From positions 6,471,264-6,535,263 of the forward strand of contig NC_091019.1 of NCBI RefSeq assembly GCF_041296385.1: DNA of 64,000 nt, written 5' to 3'. Within the stretch, counting starts at the first letter, position 1; every line of letters starts with the position of its first letter. Shown piece after piece: positions 24,071-37,440 of this stretch. This DNA comes from Aphelocoma coerulescens. Taxonomy: Eukaryota > Chordata > Aves > Passeriformes > Corvidae. A model generated the notes under the pieces. That model was not told the DNA's origin and did not search any database. It saw only the letters and a list, made by a program, of their open reading frames with translations. Both the position numbers and the translations under genes were made by a program.

Positions 24071-27000
24071 TATTAAATTTGATTAGTAGAACAAACACGT
24101 GCTTCACACACAGCCCAGAAATTCTTTTAGAACACAATGTAAATCACGAAATATCCTTAGATTCTTAGTTGATCTATTAGTGTCTTGAAATAACTCTGGG
24201 GGTTATCACTGACAAATGAAAAAGGAAAAGGGCTAAAAGCTCCCTCGTCCCACAATGAACAAAACAACTACTGCACTAGGGCTTCCCAATACTGTTCATT
24301 CTCAGCCCAAAGTATGCTTCGTATTGACTATCCATGGCTGTGTCAATGCTCCTGCTGTTCACTGCATCCTTTGGGTGTTAGGAAGGAGGATGCTTTGCCA
24401 GTCACTGATTCACTGCCTGACTCCCATGTCCCAGTTTCGCCAGAGAAGCAGCCTCAGTTCAGCTTTTAGTCTTGTAAGCAGTCCCATTGAGTTAGCTGGA
24501 AGTGGCGAGGTGCTTCAAGTTGAAAACATGAAGTGGTTCACCAGTCTGTGCCTTTGCACTTTGTGACAGTTGAACGCTTTGAAGCGGTTTCAATTGAATG
24601 GAGACATTATCATCAAAATTTTGAGCTTTGTGGGATCATGACTTCCTGAGCTTCTGCCATTAGAAAACTCCTTTGTACATGAAACTCTAAATAGCTTGCA
24701 ACTCCTACTGGCTGCTGTAGCTCTTACTGTAAAACCTCCGTTAATAGTGATACAGAGAAAAGTTGGGGCCATTTTCGTTCTGTGAAGAAGCTTAATTTAC
24801 TTCCCTTGTGCTCTTTCAGTCATTGTTGAACTATGTTGTATTTGTCACCAGCATTTTAACATTTTAAACAAGTTCACACCTGGGAGCAGTTTGGAATGTA
24901 AGGTATTGTGTCAAAAAGGAATTAAAGCAAATTGACTGCAGGTATTGGTGAAGATGGTTAAAGATCCTTCTGCATGTTGAAGCCTGACTGGTGTGGGCTG
25001 TTGGTCATGGCTGTCAATCTTGGAGAAAATCCGTATGGCAGTTGGTTTGCATTTGGAGCTTCCCATCACTACATTGTTAAAGTAATGTTAGTAAAAAACT
25101 TTTACATCTTCTATACAAGCAAGTGCTTTTTCTTGTAGATGCCAGACGTGTTTAATAATGTGTGAGACAGATAATACACTTGCAAGTTAAACAGAAGTTG
25201 GATTACATATGAGAAAAATAACTTTTGTTCTGACTACATAAAAAGCAGTTCATATAAATATGTTTTTTCAGTGTTCACCATCTTGTGTGGCTTAAGCTTT
25301 TTCCATTTATAAATTAAATGATGACTGCTTGATTCAAGAATTGCATACTATAATATGCTTGAAAGAAAAGATTTAATTGTAGGATTTTGACACTAGTAAG
25401 AGAATTAGTAAACACATTAGTTGAATATATTAATCTTCTTTCATCTATGGTACCTGCCAATAGCAAGCGTCTAATAGAATGTAGAACTGTGATTTTTAAA
25501 TGAAGTTGAAGACCAAGGGAAGAGAAAAGACTAAGAAATATTTTAACCATTATAAGTGAAAGCTATTCCTGAGTGCATGGTAGGGAAATTATTGTTTTGC
25601 CTTTTCAATACAAACCAGCAATAACTTCATCTAAAATGAGATGGAAGGTGGGGATTGCTAGTAGTGTTTCATCTCTTGGGTCCCAGTTTGTCTTTGTTAC
25701 TAAGGGCATGAGTCTGCACAGTGATTCCAGGCAAGGTTTTAAAGTTTAGGTGAAAGAGAGGGGAAAGAAAAAAGTTTAATAAAGTGTTAGCATTACAATA
25801 AGTGAGTCTGCTGGAAACACAAAAGTTGAATGTCAGTCGGTGACATTCATAAATTGCAAGTTAAAAGCACTGGAAGTTTTTTTGATATCAGAAAAAGAAG
25901 GTAATTGGTGTCTGCCATTGTCAGCAGTATTACTTATCTTCACTATTTTCCCTTTTGTTGGTTGAGATGATCTGTGTAATTTTTTTCTCCCATGGCCTTG
26001 AGAATGGAAAACAGAAGGAAAGCCAGAAAAGCAAGGGAAGGGAAGCTTTCTTAGAGTGATGTGTTTCAACCCTCTCCCCTCCTCCCCTGCCACTGGTGGT
26101 GTATAACAATACAATAATGTAAGTCTTCTAAAAATGGTAGTTGAGATAGGGTGCACTCCAAAATAATGCATTATATAAAATTATTTTTCAGAATAACAGG
26201 AGTTTAGAATTGCTTTTTTCTCAAAAGTTGACTTAATCACTATGTGCAGTCTTCTGTAGAAAAGAGCTGAGCTAAGGCGAGTGCACTATTGGTCAATTTG
26301 ACATCAAAAGCTCTCATTCCAGTGTTTTTATTTTTTCATAGCCTAAAAATGTTCTTACATGCAGAGAGATCTATAGCTGATATTTTCCTTTTTCTTTTCT
26401 TTCTCTGTCCCTTGGTAACTAGATTACATTAGGCTATTTCTGCGTATAAAACTTCTAAATTGCAGAAAGAAGTCTAGCTTATATTTTTCAATTTAAGCTA
26501 CATTTGAAGCTAGGAAGGGGGGCACATGCCCACTCTTGGCTGTTTTTTTAGGGAGTGCAAGGCTCAGTGTCTTGGCTGAAAGAGAGGCTTGACCATTTCA
26601 TTGTGGCCTGTTTTTACTCTGCTTTTGACACTGAAACGACATTCAGTATTACTGACTTCTTTCCAAAAAACATTGGGTTGTCTCTCAATTGGGCTGTTCT
26701 AAATGAAGTTAGATATAGAAGTGGAGAGTGACTGGTATAAGTTTAAAGCATATATTTTTCTGTGTTATATTTAGAGCTTGGTTTAATATAGATGTTTTTG
26801 GGTAAAGAAATAGCATTAATGAAGGCCTGATTCTGGAGTTCAGTGACTCTACAGTCACTGGAGCTACTTATCTGGTTTAAAAATTACTTTTCTGTGGCAC
26901 CCTTGGAAAATGATTTTGTTTCTCAAGGGAAGGCGTGCTGTTTCTCAAGAGAACACTGTACCCCAGGTGCTGCTGTGGTTGCCATGGCAGTTTGCTAGCA

Positions 27001-29279
27001 AGCAACCTCTTAAATATGTTACTACTGGCAAAGAAATGGTGTCTTTTTGATCTCTTTGCCAGATGCTCATTTTGTAGAATACTCTACACAGAAGTAGAAG
27101 AATGGTTTGATTTTTGGGATAAAATGTCTGTTTCTGTCCCCTGAAATGTCGTTACTTTTGAATAAATAAATTCTTGAGCTAGTGTAACTTTTTTAAAAAT
27201 AAAAAAAATATATAAAATAAACCTCCTATCCTCTTTACCCTTTTTAGAAGCTGTTTTGGTAACTGATACGCAAGTGTGATTGAGCCTAGCTGGCTTTGCT
27301 TACATAATCTTACTCAGAAATGAATTTCAAAAATTGCTTTGCTTGTTGAGAATACCTGCTTCAATTCTATTAGGAATCTGTCCTTTTTTCCTTGTCAGGT
27401 TCTGGGATGGAAAGCAAAACAGCTTGTGTGCTTGAGTGCTTGTGTGGAGAGAGGGTGGGTAGGAGGACAAGTGAGCTACTTGCTGTTTAATAGCTGATTC
27501 TGTTGTTTTTTGTTTTTTTTTTTCTCTTTATATCTTCTGAGCCGCCCAAAGAGGGTTGAGGGTTCGTTTATTTTGTTTTGTTTTAAAAGAGTTTTCTTCA
27601 GATAAGAGTGTTGGGTAGTGCTGTGTCTTAACAAGCAAAGGAAAAGATGTGAGGATGTCTTTTGACAATGAAGGTATTGGTATTCTTCACACCTAAGCAT
27701 CCAAGATAATGGAATACAAATGAAAGGACTTAAGGCTAAACTGAACCTTTTGGCTCTTGTCTGAACAAGAAGTGCTGCTTAAACCGAATAGCTCAGGATT
27801 ATCACAAGAGGTGCCGTGGCCCAGGGGCCCCTCTCTCTCCCTGAGACCTTGTTCCCATGTTGCAGGGTTTTGCAAGCAGCAGGGAAGTGGTGACACACTT
27901 GCAGCAAATTGTGAGGGTTGTGCTGGCTCCTGTGGAAAGCCAGAGAAGCCATTGTCTCTGCACATCCTCCACATTTCTAGTCCACCTGCTCGGGGTGGGA
28001 AGTGTTGGCATCTATTGCATGAGAGGATTTATTATGACATATAGCATAAGGAAAAGTCACAGTCAAGCCCTTAAGCAAGGTTTGCTTTAGCTACTCACAA
28101 TTTTTTTTTTTTTTTATGAAGGCTGTAGTGAAACTTATTCAGAAGGTTATTCTAATCCTGTTCCGCAGCATGAAAATAAAGGTGTAATTTAAAACAAATG
28201 ACTTGCCAGACATTGAACACCTAGTGAGGTTGTGCTAGTCCCCAGTGCAGAGGGTCATCAAATCAAATATTGTGGCTGAATTTTTGAAGTGCTTGGATAA
28301 TTTTATGACCAATAGTAGCATTTGTAGTTATGAAAGGTAAGATAAAGATCATCAGCTCTCATGCTTCAAGGCATAAGGTAATCACTGCAGCGTTACAGGA
28401 GGGATATTTCCCTGCTGAGCAGCATTACACAGTTGGTTATGTACATTATGAGGTGTGTTCTTTCCTTTGATATAAACCATTAGCCAAAAAGGTGACACTT
28501 GATGGCTGAACAGGTTACTCAGACAAAACCTTTTATCAGCTGCCAATGGGATATGTTTCTGTGTGAAAGGGTTCTGTTACATCACATAATCCAAGCTGTT
28601 GCTTGCAGGAATGTATATCTCTAAAAATCATAGAATGGGTTCCCATTTTGTGCTCAGTAACACTTGAGCTGCTGTAAGAGGCTATTGTTAGTGTGTGTGT
28701 GAAGGATTGTTTGTTGTTTCACTTAGTCAGTGCTCTCTTCTGCCTTGCTCCTGCTTGAAGGCAGCTTCACACACGGTCTGCAGGGTGTACACTTCAGTTT
28801 CAGTGTTGGCAATAGACACCTGGGCTCGAGAGTCAGAGCTGGGTTTGGACTGTGCAGTCAGTGCTGGGGTCATCAGACGCTGCTGGGTCCTGTCCAAGGC
28901 ATTCTCTGTCCTGATGGGTTGCACCCAACTTCCACATGGCCACTGGATTCCTTTGCATGCTGTCCATATTTAGAGCTAGCCATGAGAAGAAGCTAAACTT
29001 ACCAAGGTTATATGTAACAGTAATCAAATACACTTAAATACATTCTCAATGTTTGCTTAACTAGGCGGGAAGGATCAAGGTTTCCTTGGTTCTTGTCATG
29101 AAAGTTATTTTCCCATTCTTGTAATCCCCTTAGAAACCCTTTTTTGGGCATACTTACAGTTTTGCTTTGAAAATAGGTGATCAGGAATCACCACACTATT
29201 TCATATGAGATCCAAGTAGTCCTCTGAGTTGGCTGAAAATGTCTGAGATTCCCATAAATTCATTAGGCCTTTTTACAGC
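24071..29279. other. NELL1: Intronic stretch without recognisable elements
   Basis: AT-rich intron with homopolymer runs (for example 15 T at 28101-28115). GC-richer open frames near 27757-28090 and 28695-28996 occur on both strands and show no domain, so they are not called as genes. Confidence 0.6.
28101..28115. repeat. poly-T run (15 T)
   Basis: Uninterrupted homopolymer in intron with no adjacent recognised element. Confidence 0.9.
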
Positions 29280-30830
29280 TGGTAAATAACAAATAGGCAC
29301 CTCTTAATCATTCTGTCCACCAGCTTGCTTCTCCTCCATTTCTTAAATCTGATGAACCTCCAGTTTAAAGCAGAAATCCTCCTTACTTTGTCTTGTCATG
29401 ATGTACTTTTTGGTTTTAAACTTCATCCCATTCAGTTTTCCAGCTCACAAGGTCATCTCATTCTCTCTGTGTGATGATCTTGTCCTCTTCTGTGCTCATA
29501 ATTGTATCATCTTCACATTTCATAATCCAGTCCTTGGATCAAGGTTGCTAATGAATGTATTAAGCAGGATCCATCCCAGGACTAGTTCCTAAGAATACTT
29601 AGTAATATTTCTCCATCTTCAGAACTGCTTTTTTTTTCACTACAGACTCTTGTAGTGCCTCCCATAGACAGGTTTCTGTCCATATTATGATGTATTCTTA
29701 TATTGCTCCTCATTGTCTGCCTTTTAAATAAAGATTTCTTAGAGAACAGTGCCAGATGCTTAATTCAAACATAGATGTATTAGTTGCACTATATTGCCCT
29801 TGTCTAAGTAGTCATCTGTCTTACTAAGAAACTCATCATGTCTCTCAGGTGATCTATTAATAATGAGAATATATTTCTTTTTATGCTACTTCAAGCCTAC
29901 CTCCATGCCCTCGATTACAGCCTCTTCCAAAGTCTGCCATAGTCAGTGTCAAAATCACATGAATATGTGTTTATCTCTTCTCATTTCTTGGAGTGCATCT
30001 ATATTTAGTATTCCCCAGTGTTACTTTTGCTTTAGCACTATGATCAGGGATGCCCAAAGAACAAAGTTTTTGAGTAAAGGTTTATGAAACTAACTGGTAT
30101 ATTGGGAAAACTCCAGTTCCCATTAGTTTATAAATTTCATTAGAAAACTTGCCACTGAATTTGTGTTTTATATTCTGGCTCTTTCAGTATACTTTAAATG
30201 TTCCTATCCTTATGGCATTATTCTTACGAGAAAATGGAATATTTGTCCGGGTTTGGGAGTACACAGTTAACTTTCATTGAGTCTATATGAGAATAAGAGT
30301 CCTTAACTAGTTCTTCTCTGTATTTTAATCCTCTTCTGCTTAGGTGAAATGAGCCTTCCACTGTTCAGTCTGTTTTCCTTTGAAAGATTGAGCTGAGGTA
30401 CTACTTTTACTGTGTTGCTAATTTAGGACACACGTCTTACCTTCTTAATCAATCTCTCTTTTTCCATCCTTGTAAGTTTTTTGCTTACTCCTGATATCTT
30501 CTTTGAAGTGCTTCTTATCATTGCTGTGCTTTTAAAAATTTCATTCCAAATAGTTTCAACCTTTTGTTAAAGTTACATCTTTATATTCTTGAGCTCAATG
30601 CAGGCCTATCAGTTGTGTTAATTTTCTTATGCACTCAGAGTTGGCTCTGTTGAATCCCAGACCTTCTTTGTAGACTTATTTTTATATATATTGTTATATA
30701 CCAACTTCTCAAAAGATGAGTTGGTCACAATCATTAGATTAATTTCTTAATTTAACCAGATTTTTTGTAGGGTCATTGCTGCTTTTAAATTCTTCACCCC
30801 GCTGTTGTCTCCAGTGAGGCTCAGCTGTGA
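29280..30830 (-). mobile_element. Ancient CR1/L3-like LINE, about 1.5 kb, minus orientation
   Basis: A long degraded copy read from the + strand in reverse. Landmarks in order are TTAAACTTCATCCCATTCAG, ATTGTATCATCTTCACATTT, GCTAATGAATGTATTAAGCA, GGATCCATCCCAGGACTAG, AACAGTGCCAGATGCTTAAT, CTAACTGGTATATTGGG and, further on, GTTGAATCCCAGACC. They correspond to successive parts of the 3' half of an old CR1-type element, including the end of its reverse-transcriptase region. No open frame survives. The exact ends and the L3-versus-CR1 assignment are uncertain, and the stretch 30130-30530 is the weakest. Confidence 0.55.
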
Positions 30831-33352
30831 TTGGAGGTAAAGAACAAGGCTGAAGACTTCACATCATGGGTTAAAAAATTGCAAACTACTACTTAAATAA
30901 AGAAATTACTATTAAAAAAGATGAGGTTTTCAATCTGTGCTTGTCTTTTGATTTACTCCTGGTCAATAGGATATGATGACAGGATTCATTACTCTAGGCT
31001 TCATATACATTATATAGCTTTCTGTTTTCTACTCTTTATTTCTGGAGATTGATGACTGTCTGATGTTGTAACTTTTAATAAGGCATTTGATTTAGAACTG
31101 TCTTCATTTTAGTTTCAGATTTATACCTGTAGTTAATCAAGTTTTACTGCACCTTAATTAACTTTAAAAATAACTTTTAGTAAAGAGATTATGAGTTTTT
31201 AAATTTTGGACATGCAGAAGAACCTCTTTGGTTGAACAACCTGTAGTTTTAAAGGGAAACATTATATGTATGGTGGGCATGCTTTTTAGTGCTGAAACAC
31301 ATCATAAAAAATTAGATAAGTGAGGAGAAATGAAATACAGACTGATTTGATGTGCTGCTAAAGCAGGAAAAAAGGAATAATGGTGTCTTTCTGTGTAATT
31401 GTTGTATCCAGAATTAAATTATTTTACTTGATACAATTCTGTTTCTTCTGTGGAAGGCCATGGCTAGCTAGTGTGTAACAACTCTATGCCTGTGCTGCAT
31501 AATTCTTTTTGTTTCCTGTTGTAAAACATGCCAAACCCCATTGAAGTCACAGTTTGAAAATCAGTTGTAAATTGCTGTCACACAAGTATGGCAAAAAGAA
31601 TAAAAACCCTTTGGTTCTTATTAACCTTTTAGGTTAATTGCCTACCTAAGAGAGCTCATTCCCAGACAGCTCATTCCCCAGGACAGCTGTTTCTCATGGG
31701 CCAGGCATTCCATATTGGTGGCCCAAGACATACTGTTTCGTTCAAGATACCTCCTACCTATACTTTTTAAAGTTTTCCTTATGAAGTCTGATTTTTCTGA
31801 CTGAGATTGTGGATCATACAAAGGTTTTTTTTGTGCAAGTTTGCCACTGTTGTTTTGCATAAGTTGTTTTGAAGACTGAGTTAGTGACAAACTCTGCATC
31901 TTAAAACATATTCCAAAATGAAATACGTAATAAAGTTCTAGAGAAATACCTGATCACAGAAATTGCCCAAGTGCCCTACATTTGGCCTGCTCAAGGGAAT
32001 TTAAACAGTTACAGTTTAGGCATTAGATTTAGAGAATGTCTTACAATTTTAAGCAATGCTCTTATTAAAAAGTATAGACTAGACAAGAAAGAGAAGAATA
32101 TAGGGGCAAGATTACCTGTGCAGATAGGCTCAGGCTGAAGGGAAGAAAGGGATGATTCAATATTCGTAAGAGCTTGTCTCTAAGAGAAAGTATTGTCAAA
32201 TTTGATAAAAACCCACTGATGTTGCAAGCAATGCAATGTGCAGGTTGGAGGGATCAGAGAGCCTATAATGTTGGGTGAGTCTGTGGGCTCAAAAAAAATT
32301 GCTCTTGGGAGAGAAATAATAACTCAAAGGTCACCTGAATAATGTGTGCTTCTAAGAGGCTGTAATTTGGTGTCACGAGAAGGCCAACCTCCTGCTTCTA
32401 GTAGTGGTGGTTATAAATTCTATTTTTAGAATTTGAATTATGTTTGTTTACTTGCATAAAGCCTGTTGTGGCTCCACATATTTGCATAGGAATTAGTATC
32501 TCTGAAGAAGGTATCAGAAAATGTATCTCACAAAGTTCTTACATTTAAAGTAATTCTACAGAAGCAGTAGTCAGTGTTTCAGCTTTTTACAGAGTAATTA
32601 AGATGTTATGAAATATATGGAAGTGGGATGAAGAGTTGCAAATGCTTGGAGAGTGCTGTAAAGCAAACAAAAAAGTCTCAAGAGAGGAAATGCACCCCCT
32701 CAAACAGTAAGACCTTTTGATACTCTGTTTATGCTTCTCCAAACTCTGGTTGGGATGGTCTCCTGGTGGGAGAGACCCACGTTCAAACCTCTCCATGCTG
32801 TCTTCTGTGTGTGGCACTTGTTCCCTTGCAAGGCTGAAAGGTGTTATTTCAGAAATATCACACTCTTCAAAAAGTATTTTATTTGTATTAACTCAGCTCT
32901 ACTTCCTTAATTTGTTCTAAATTAATGAATACTCTATGGTAAGTCAAAACCATATTTTTGTCATGTGATCTATTTATTTAAAATAAAAATAAGTCATCAA
33001 TATCTGCTAAATACCTTCCAAAAACCCCAAAAATGATTTCTAGTTCTGGACTTACTTGTTTTTTTTTTGATTTGTGAGCAGGTCAGGTTCAGTGAACTCT
33101 CTGTTCCTGAAAAGCTGCCTGTTCTGCATTCCCCATCTCCTGCTTTTCTTGTACCAAATTTGTCTGCTTTCATTCCTTAGGGAGAGATTCCCAGGTTGTA
33201 TATGTAGTCTTTGGAAAGCTCTCTGAAATATTTAGGAGTCTGAGAATGACTGACAATCTCATTGTTCCTAACAGTACAAACTGGATATCAGCTTGGTAGG
33301 GAATAAATACTTTTTCATTGTGCCTGTATTTAGCCTCTACAAGTATATTTTA

Positions 33353-33390
33353 TCTTTCTTTTTTTTCTTTCTTTCTTTTTTCTTTTTTTT
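33353..33390. repeat. TTTC-type polypyrimidine tract
   Basis: About 38 bases of T and C with CTTTCTTT units, immediately followed by AG (33391-33392). It resembles a strong 3' splice-site tract but no exon follows. Confidence 0.9.
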
Positions 33391-36300
33391 AGTGGGTACT
33401 TTTGGCATAACTAACAGATAAGAAGAAATTAGTGTAGTATAATGATCTTTTCACACTTTCTTGTCACAGCTATAGTACCACATGCTACAGTAAACTGTGA
33501 ACCTTATAACCTCTGAAGAAAAGCTATGAAAATATACAGGTGGAGAACTAAAGCAGGATATTGCTGCTCCCTGACCACTGTCATATGTGTATAGTGACAT
33601 TTACTTAGGAAGGTTAAGATCCAAGAGTAAGTCTGTATTCTAAACACAAATGGCTGTCAGCTTAAGAATTTGAGAACTTGCCAGCTGTGAAGAGAGAAAT
33701 TCCCCCATCTGTCTTTGCCACTGAGTAAAAGCAATAATGGCAGTGAGCGAGCATGAAGGACTGAACAATGCTGAATCTCATAGTCTTGACCTCCCTCTTT
33801 TTCTCTAAATGAGCAGAGTTTTTTCTTTCAGAGGCTGAGGGTGAAAATGGCAGCTGAACACTGAGGCAAATACACTTTACCAAAGGACTGGTCATTGCAT
33901 GTGAAATAGTTTCACAGTGTATAAACCATTTGTTGGTGTGCTTTCAGAAGTTGTCACTTCCTCTGAGACACTGCAGGTAGGGTATCTCTTTGAGATCTAG
34001 GGTTGAGACACAGGGGCAGGGACAGACTGATGTTCAAAAGTGCTTTTAGAGTCCATGGTGATAGTCCAGGCTCTTGTCACATATCAGGGAAGACTTACAG
34101 ACTGATTTCCAAAACAGCTCCTTGATTTTGGGTGTAGGTTGCCTTTTCTCTCTCTCAAATTTGAAAGGAGTTAGCCTAATTTTCTCCTCAGTTTTCTGAG
34201 ACACCACATTGAGTTGGGCTATTCCTGGTGGTTTCCAAAGGAATCTGATGGTCTGCAGCCTCCTGCCATCATGGCCCCAGTGCTCTGCAGTGCTGAGAGG
34301 AAGGATGTGACTGATGAGGTGAGTAAGGAGAAAGGGCAGATATGGCCATATTCCTCCTCTCCTTTCAGGCTGGACAGAACATCGCAGCCACGTTCGGATT
34401 CAGCTGGGCACCACGTGTTGCAGTCTAGGCACACTGTCAAATCCATATCTGGGAGGGCTCTGCTCATGTGAATTACATTACTGCAGTGGCAGCCAAATTG
34501 TCAGGGCTTTATTTATTTATTGTGGGAATGGGGCTGGTGAGTCCGGCGGGTTTGTTATTACACTTAGTCTTATGTTCCTGTGGTTTTTTGCTGTGTCTTT
34601 GCTGTTTGGGGCAAACAGGAGGCTCATAGCAGTGAACCAAATAGTCTTTGAATTGTGCAGCTTTTCTCTCTAACAACATGATGAGATGATTTTATATATA
34701 GTAGTATAACTAAGATATCAAACCCCAGACCATGTACTTCTCGGCTTGCCTTTTCTGTGTAATACCCTGCAGGTGATTGTTGTTCAGGTGCAATGCTGAG
34801 CTAACATCTCTAGTTGGATGGATATTCCAGTCCAGCTGGAACATCCAAAGAACATCATTGCTTTGGTCTGCAGCCATCTGTGCCCCTTGTCATGGCAGAC
34901 TTCAGTTCTTTGCTCTCTACTATTCTTTTTACTTTCAGACACAAAACTGCTTACAATTACCTCTGCTGAAGCTAAGACAATTATATCTGTCCAAAAGTGC
35001 TTTTGAGTTAAGAAATGTGTCTTCTGTGGCTTATGGTTAATTCAGAAGTCTAGCAGGCACAGAGACTATTCTCTCAAGCCACAATACATATTTCTTCATA
35101 CCGTACATCAGCTTGTATCAATAGCTATTGTCAAACCATCAATTCCTTTATGTCTTCAAGATGTCTGGGCCTTTTGGGTGGGTTGTAAGACATCAGCTAT
35201 CAGTATTTATTTACACAGACACCAGATAAAATGGCAGATTAAAAGCAAGATTGATGAATTGCAGCACTGCAGAAATAAAAACCAGTGAGATTTGTACTCA
35301 AAAATATGAACTGTTTTCCCATCAGAGAAGACAGCAGAGAGCAGCCATTGAGAGATGCTGTCAGTAGAAGAAAAAAATAGTTTTTCAAGGTAGTAATAAG
35401 CTGGCTGTACCTAAGGGAAATTTGGTGAGAAATATGATTCACTTTGGTCACCTCGGAAACAAGCTGTTCATGTTATTAGATATTTGAATTATTATTAAAA
35501 TATTTTGTTATTACATCAAGAACTTGGTTAATCAGATGTTTTAATATGTGATACTCTAACATGCTCATTTTCTGACATAGAACCAAATGTGGATTTTAGC
35601 ATATGGATAATGATACCCTGAATATGCTCTTGGCATTTACTAGCCAAGGCTTAAGAACTGCCTGTGACTGAATGAAGTTGGATGTGTCTGAATTTTTATC
35701 TACCTTTTGTTAGTGCCTGTCTTTTGTTACTGATTCCTGAATAAACTGCAGTATGGGATGTCCCTTTAATGGTATGCCTGTGCTTAGGATGCTCAGACAG
35801 AGACCTCAGGGGTTTGAAGTGTTAAAGGATGCCTTTATTTAAGATGAGCACAGCATGCTCAGGGAACATAGCCCCTCCTGGATCTGTGTGGGAGAACTAG
35901 GGATTGTTTTAATTTATTTTGAATTTTTATATATGGTTACATGTGTGAATACCAGTTTTTGTAACAGTATGGATGTCAAATACTTGGTTTTTTATCAGCT
36001 GCAAATTTGGTGTGCAGGTGTTCTAGTGCACCTCATGAGCTGGGTCTTGTCCTTAAGCTGAGGAAAATACCCTGTACCCATCATCCATGATGATGTGTCT
36101 TCCTTTTATTTTAAGTAGTAGCACATTTGTGGGGGATTTATCAAAATACAAGAATCTAGCACCTACTGGAAAACAGCAAGAAGATTTAAATAACCTAGAA
36201 TCAGTGCAAATTGTATGCTATGTAGTTGTATTTATAAGAAATTCATATCTGTCTTCTTTTGTTTGGGAAGTCTCTATGGCCCTACATATGCCTAAAAGTA

Positions 36301-36780
36301 ACTCAATGACAGTGATTTCACTATTCCTGTATAGTTTTCTTCCTTCATGCATTCTCTAAAACTGTTTTAACAGTTCTGGGATAGTTTTACAAGGTCAAAG
36401 CAGCATATAATTTTACCCGTCCAAAATCTTTGTGATGATTCAGAGCATGTGATGCATTGGGTTAGAAAATGTAAAATTAATAAATAGAATGCTATTCAGA
36501 AAGCACTCTAAAAATGATGAACAGCTTGTAGGAACTGATTTATGAGGCAAGAACAGAAGTTAGATAAGTAGAGGTTGGTTGAATGGATGGACTGAATGTG
36601 TCTTCAAATCTGTGCCTGAGCAGTCAAAGAGGAGCTTTTTGTGTATTCAGGATTGTAGACTAGACAAAAGAGGTGTTTAGGGCTGCCAAGATAGTAAGAG
36701 TGTAGAACTATGGAACAAAGTTGTTAAGATTTGTGAAAAACTGGAAGGTAGATAGAAACTGACTTCTAAAGAGAAAAACT

Positions 36781-36817
36781 TATATATATGTATATACACA
36801 TATATATACATACATAT
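36781..36817. repeat. TA/TACA microsatellite
   Basis: Alternating TATATA and TACA units, interrupted by G and C. A typical dinucleotide-derived intronic microsatellite, possibly length-variable. Confidence 0.9.
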
Positions 36818-37440
36818 TCAGCTTTGTTAGACTGGTCAGTCTATTGTGTTGATAGATTATTTCACTTCTTTGCAATCTGGGTTTGTGAAAGCACTATAGG
36901 AGGATGAGAAGCTGTTTTTTACTGGAAGAAGGTGGATGACTTTTTAAAAAGTCTTTTTAAATCTTGAATATCGGTGCTTTGTGAGAAAGCAGCATGTGCT
37001 CTGTGTACAAGTCTTGTTATTGTGCATTACTAATTTTTTCTTCACATTTATTATACCCAGAAATAGGAATGCAGTCTAGATACAACAGCCACTCCTTTTC
37101 TGTGATTTCACAGAACATCAAGTGAATTGAGTCAAAAAGGCTGGCAGATGTGTTAAATGATGGGTTTATGACTCAATAGGGTTTCAGTACCTCACTCACC
37201 TTAATGAAAAACAATGCCTATTTAATTAAAATTGCACCTATCAGCTGTTAAATGACAGTTTACTAGCACCATTCTTAAGGACTTAAGTGGAGTGGAAACT
37301 TGAAAAATCTTGATTTTGCCTTACCATAATAAATGTCTCTGATTCTTCATTCTTTAGGCACAAACATGGTGATAAAATTGTTTACATTACTTTTTTTGCA
37401 TGCTAAAGGAAATAAAATTCCTAGTGTACAATAAGTAAAT

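Larger units (their letters stand above)
30831..37440. other. NELL1: Intronic stretch with only simple repeats
   Basis: No exon or transposable element was recognised. It holds a pyrimidine tract (33353-33390) and a TA/TACA microsatellite (36781-36817), listed separately. The segment 34200-34470 is GC-richer and open on both strands but unidentified. Confidence 0.6.

Noticed and set aside
28625..28645. AATCATAGAATGGGTT, resembling the start of a minus-strand CR1
   Set aside because: Only about 16 bases match and the following sequence does not continue as CR1.
31610..31650. CTTTTAG/GTTAAT acceptor-donor juxtaposition at 31632/31633
   Set aside because: The pyrimidine tract is short and GTTAAT is a poor donor; weaker than the sites at 24011 and 43352.
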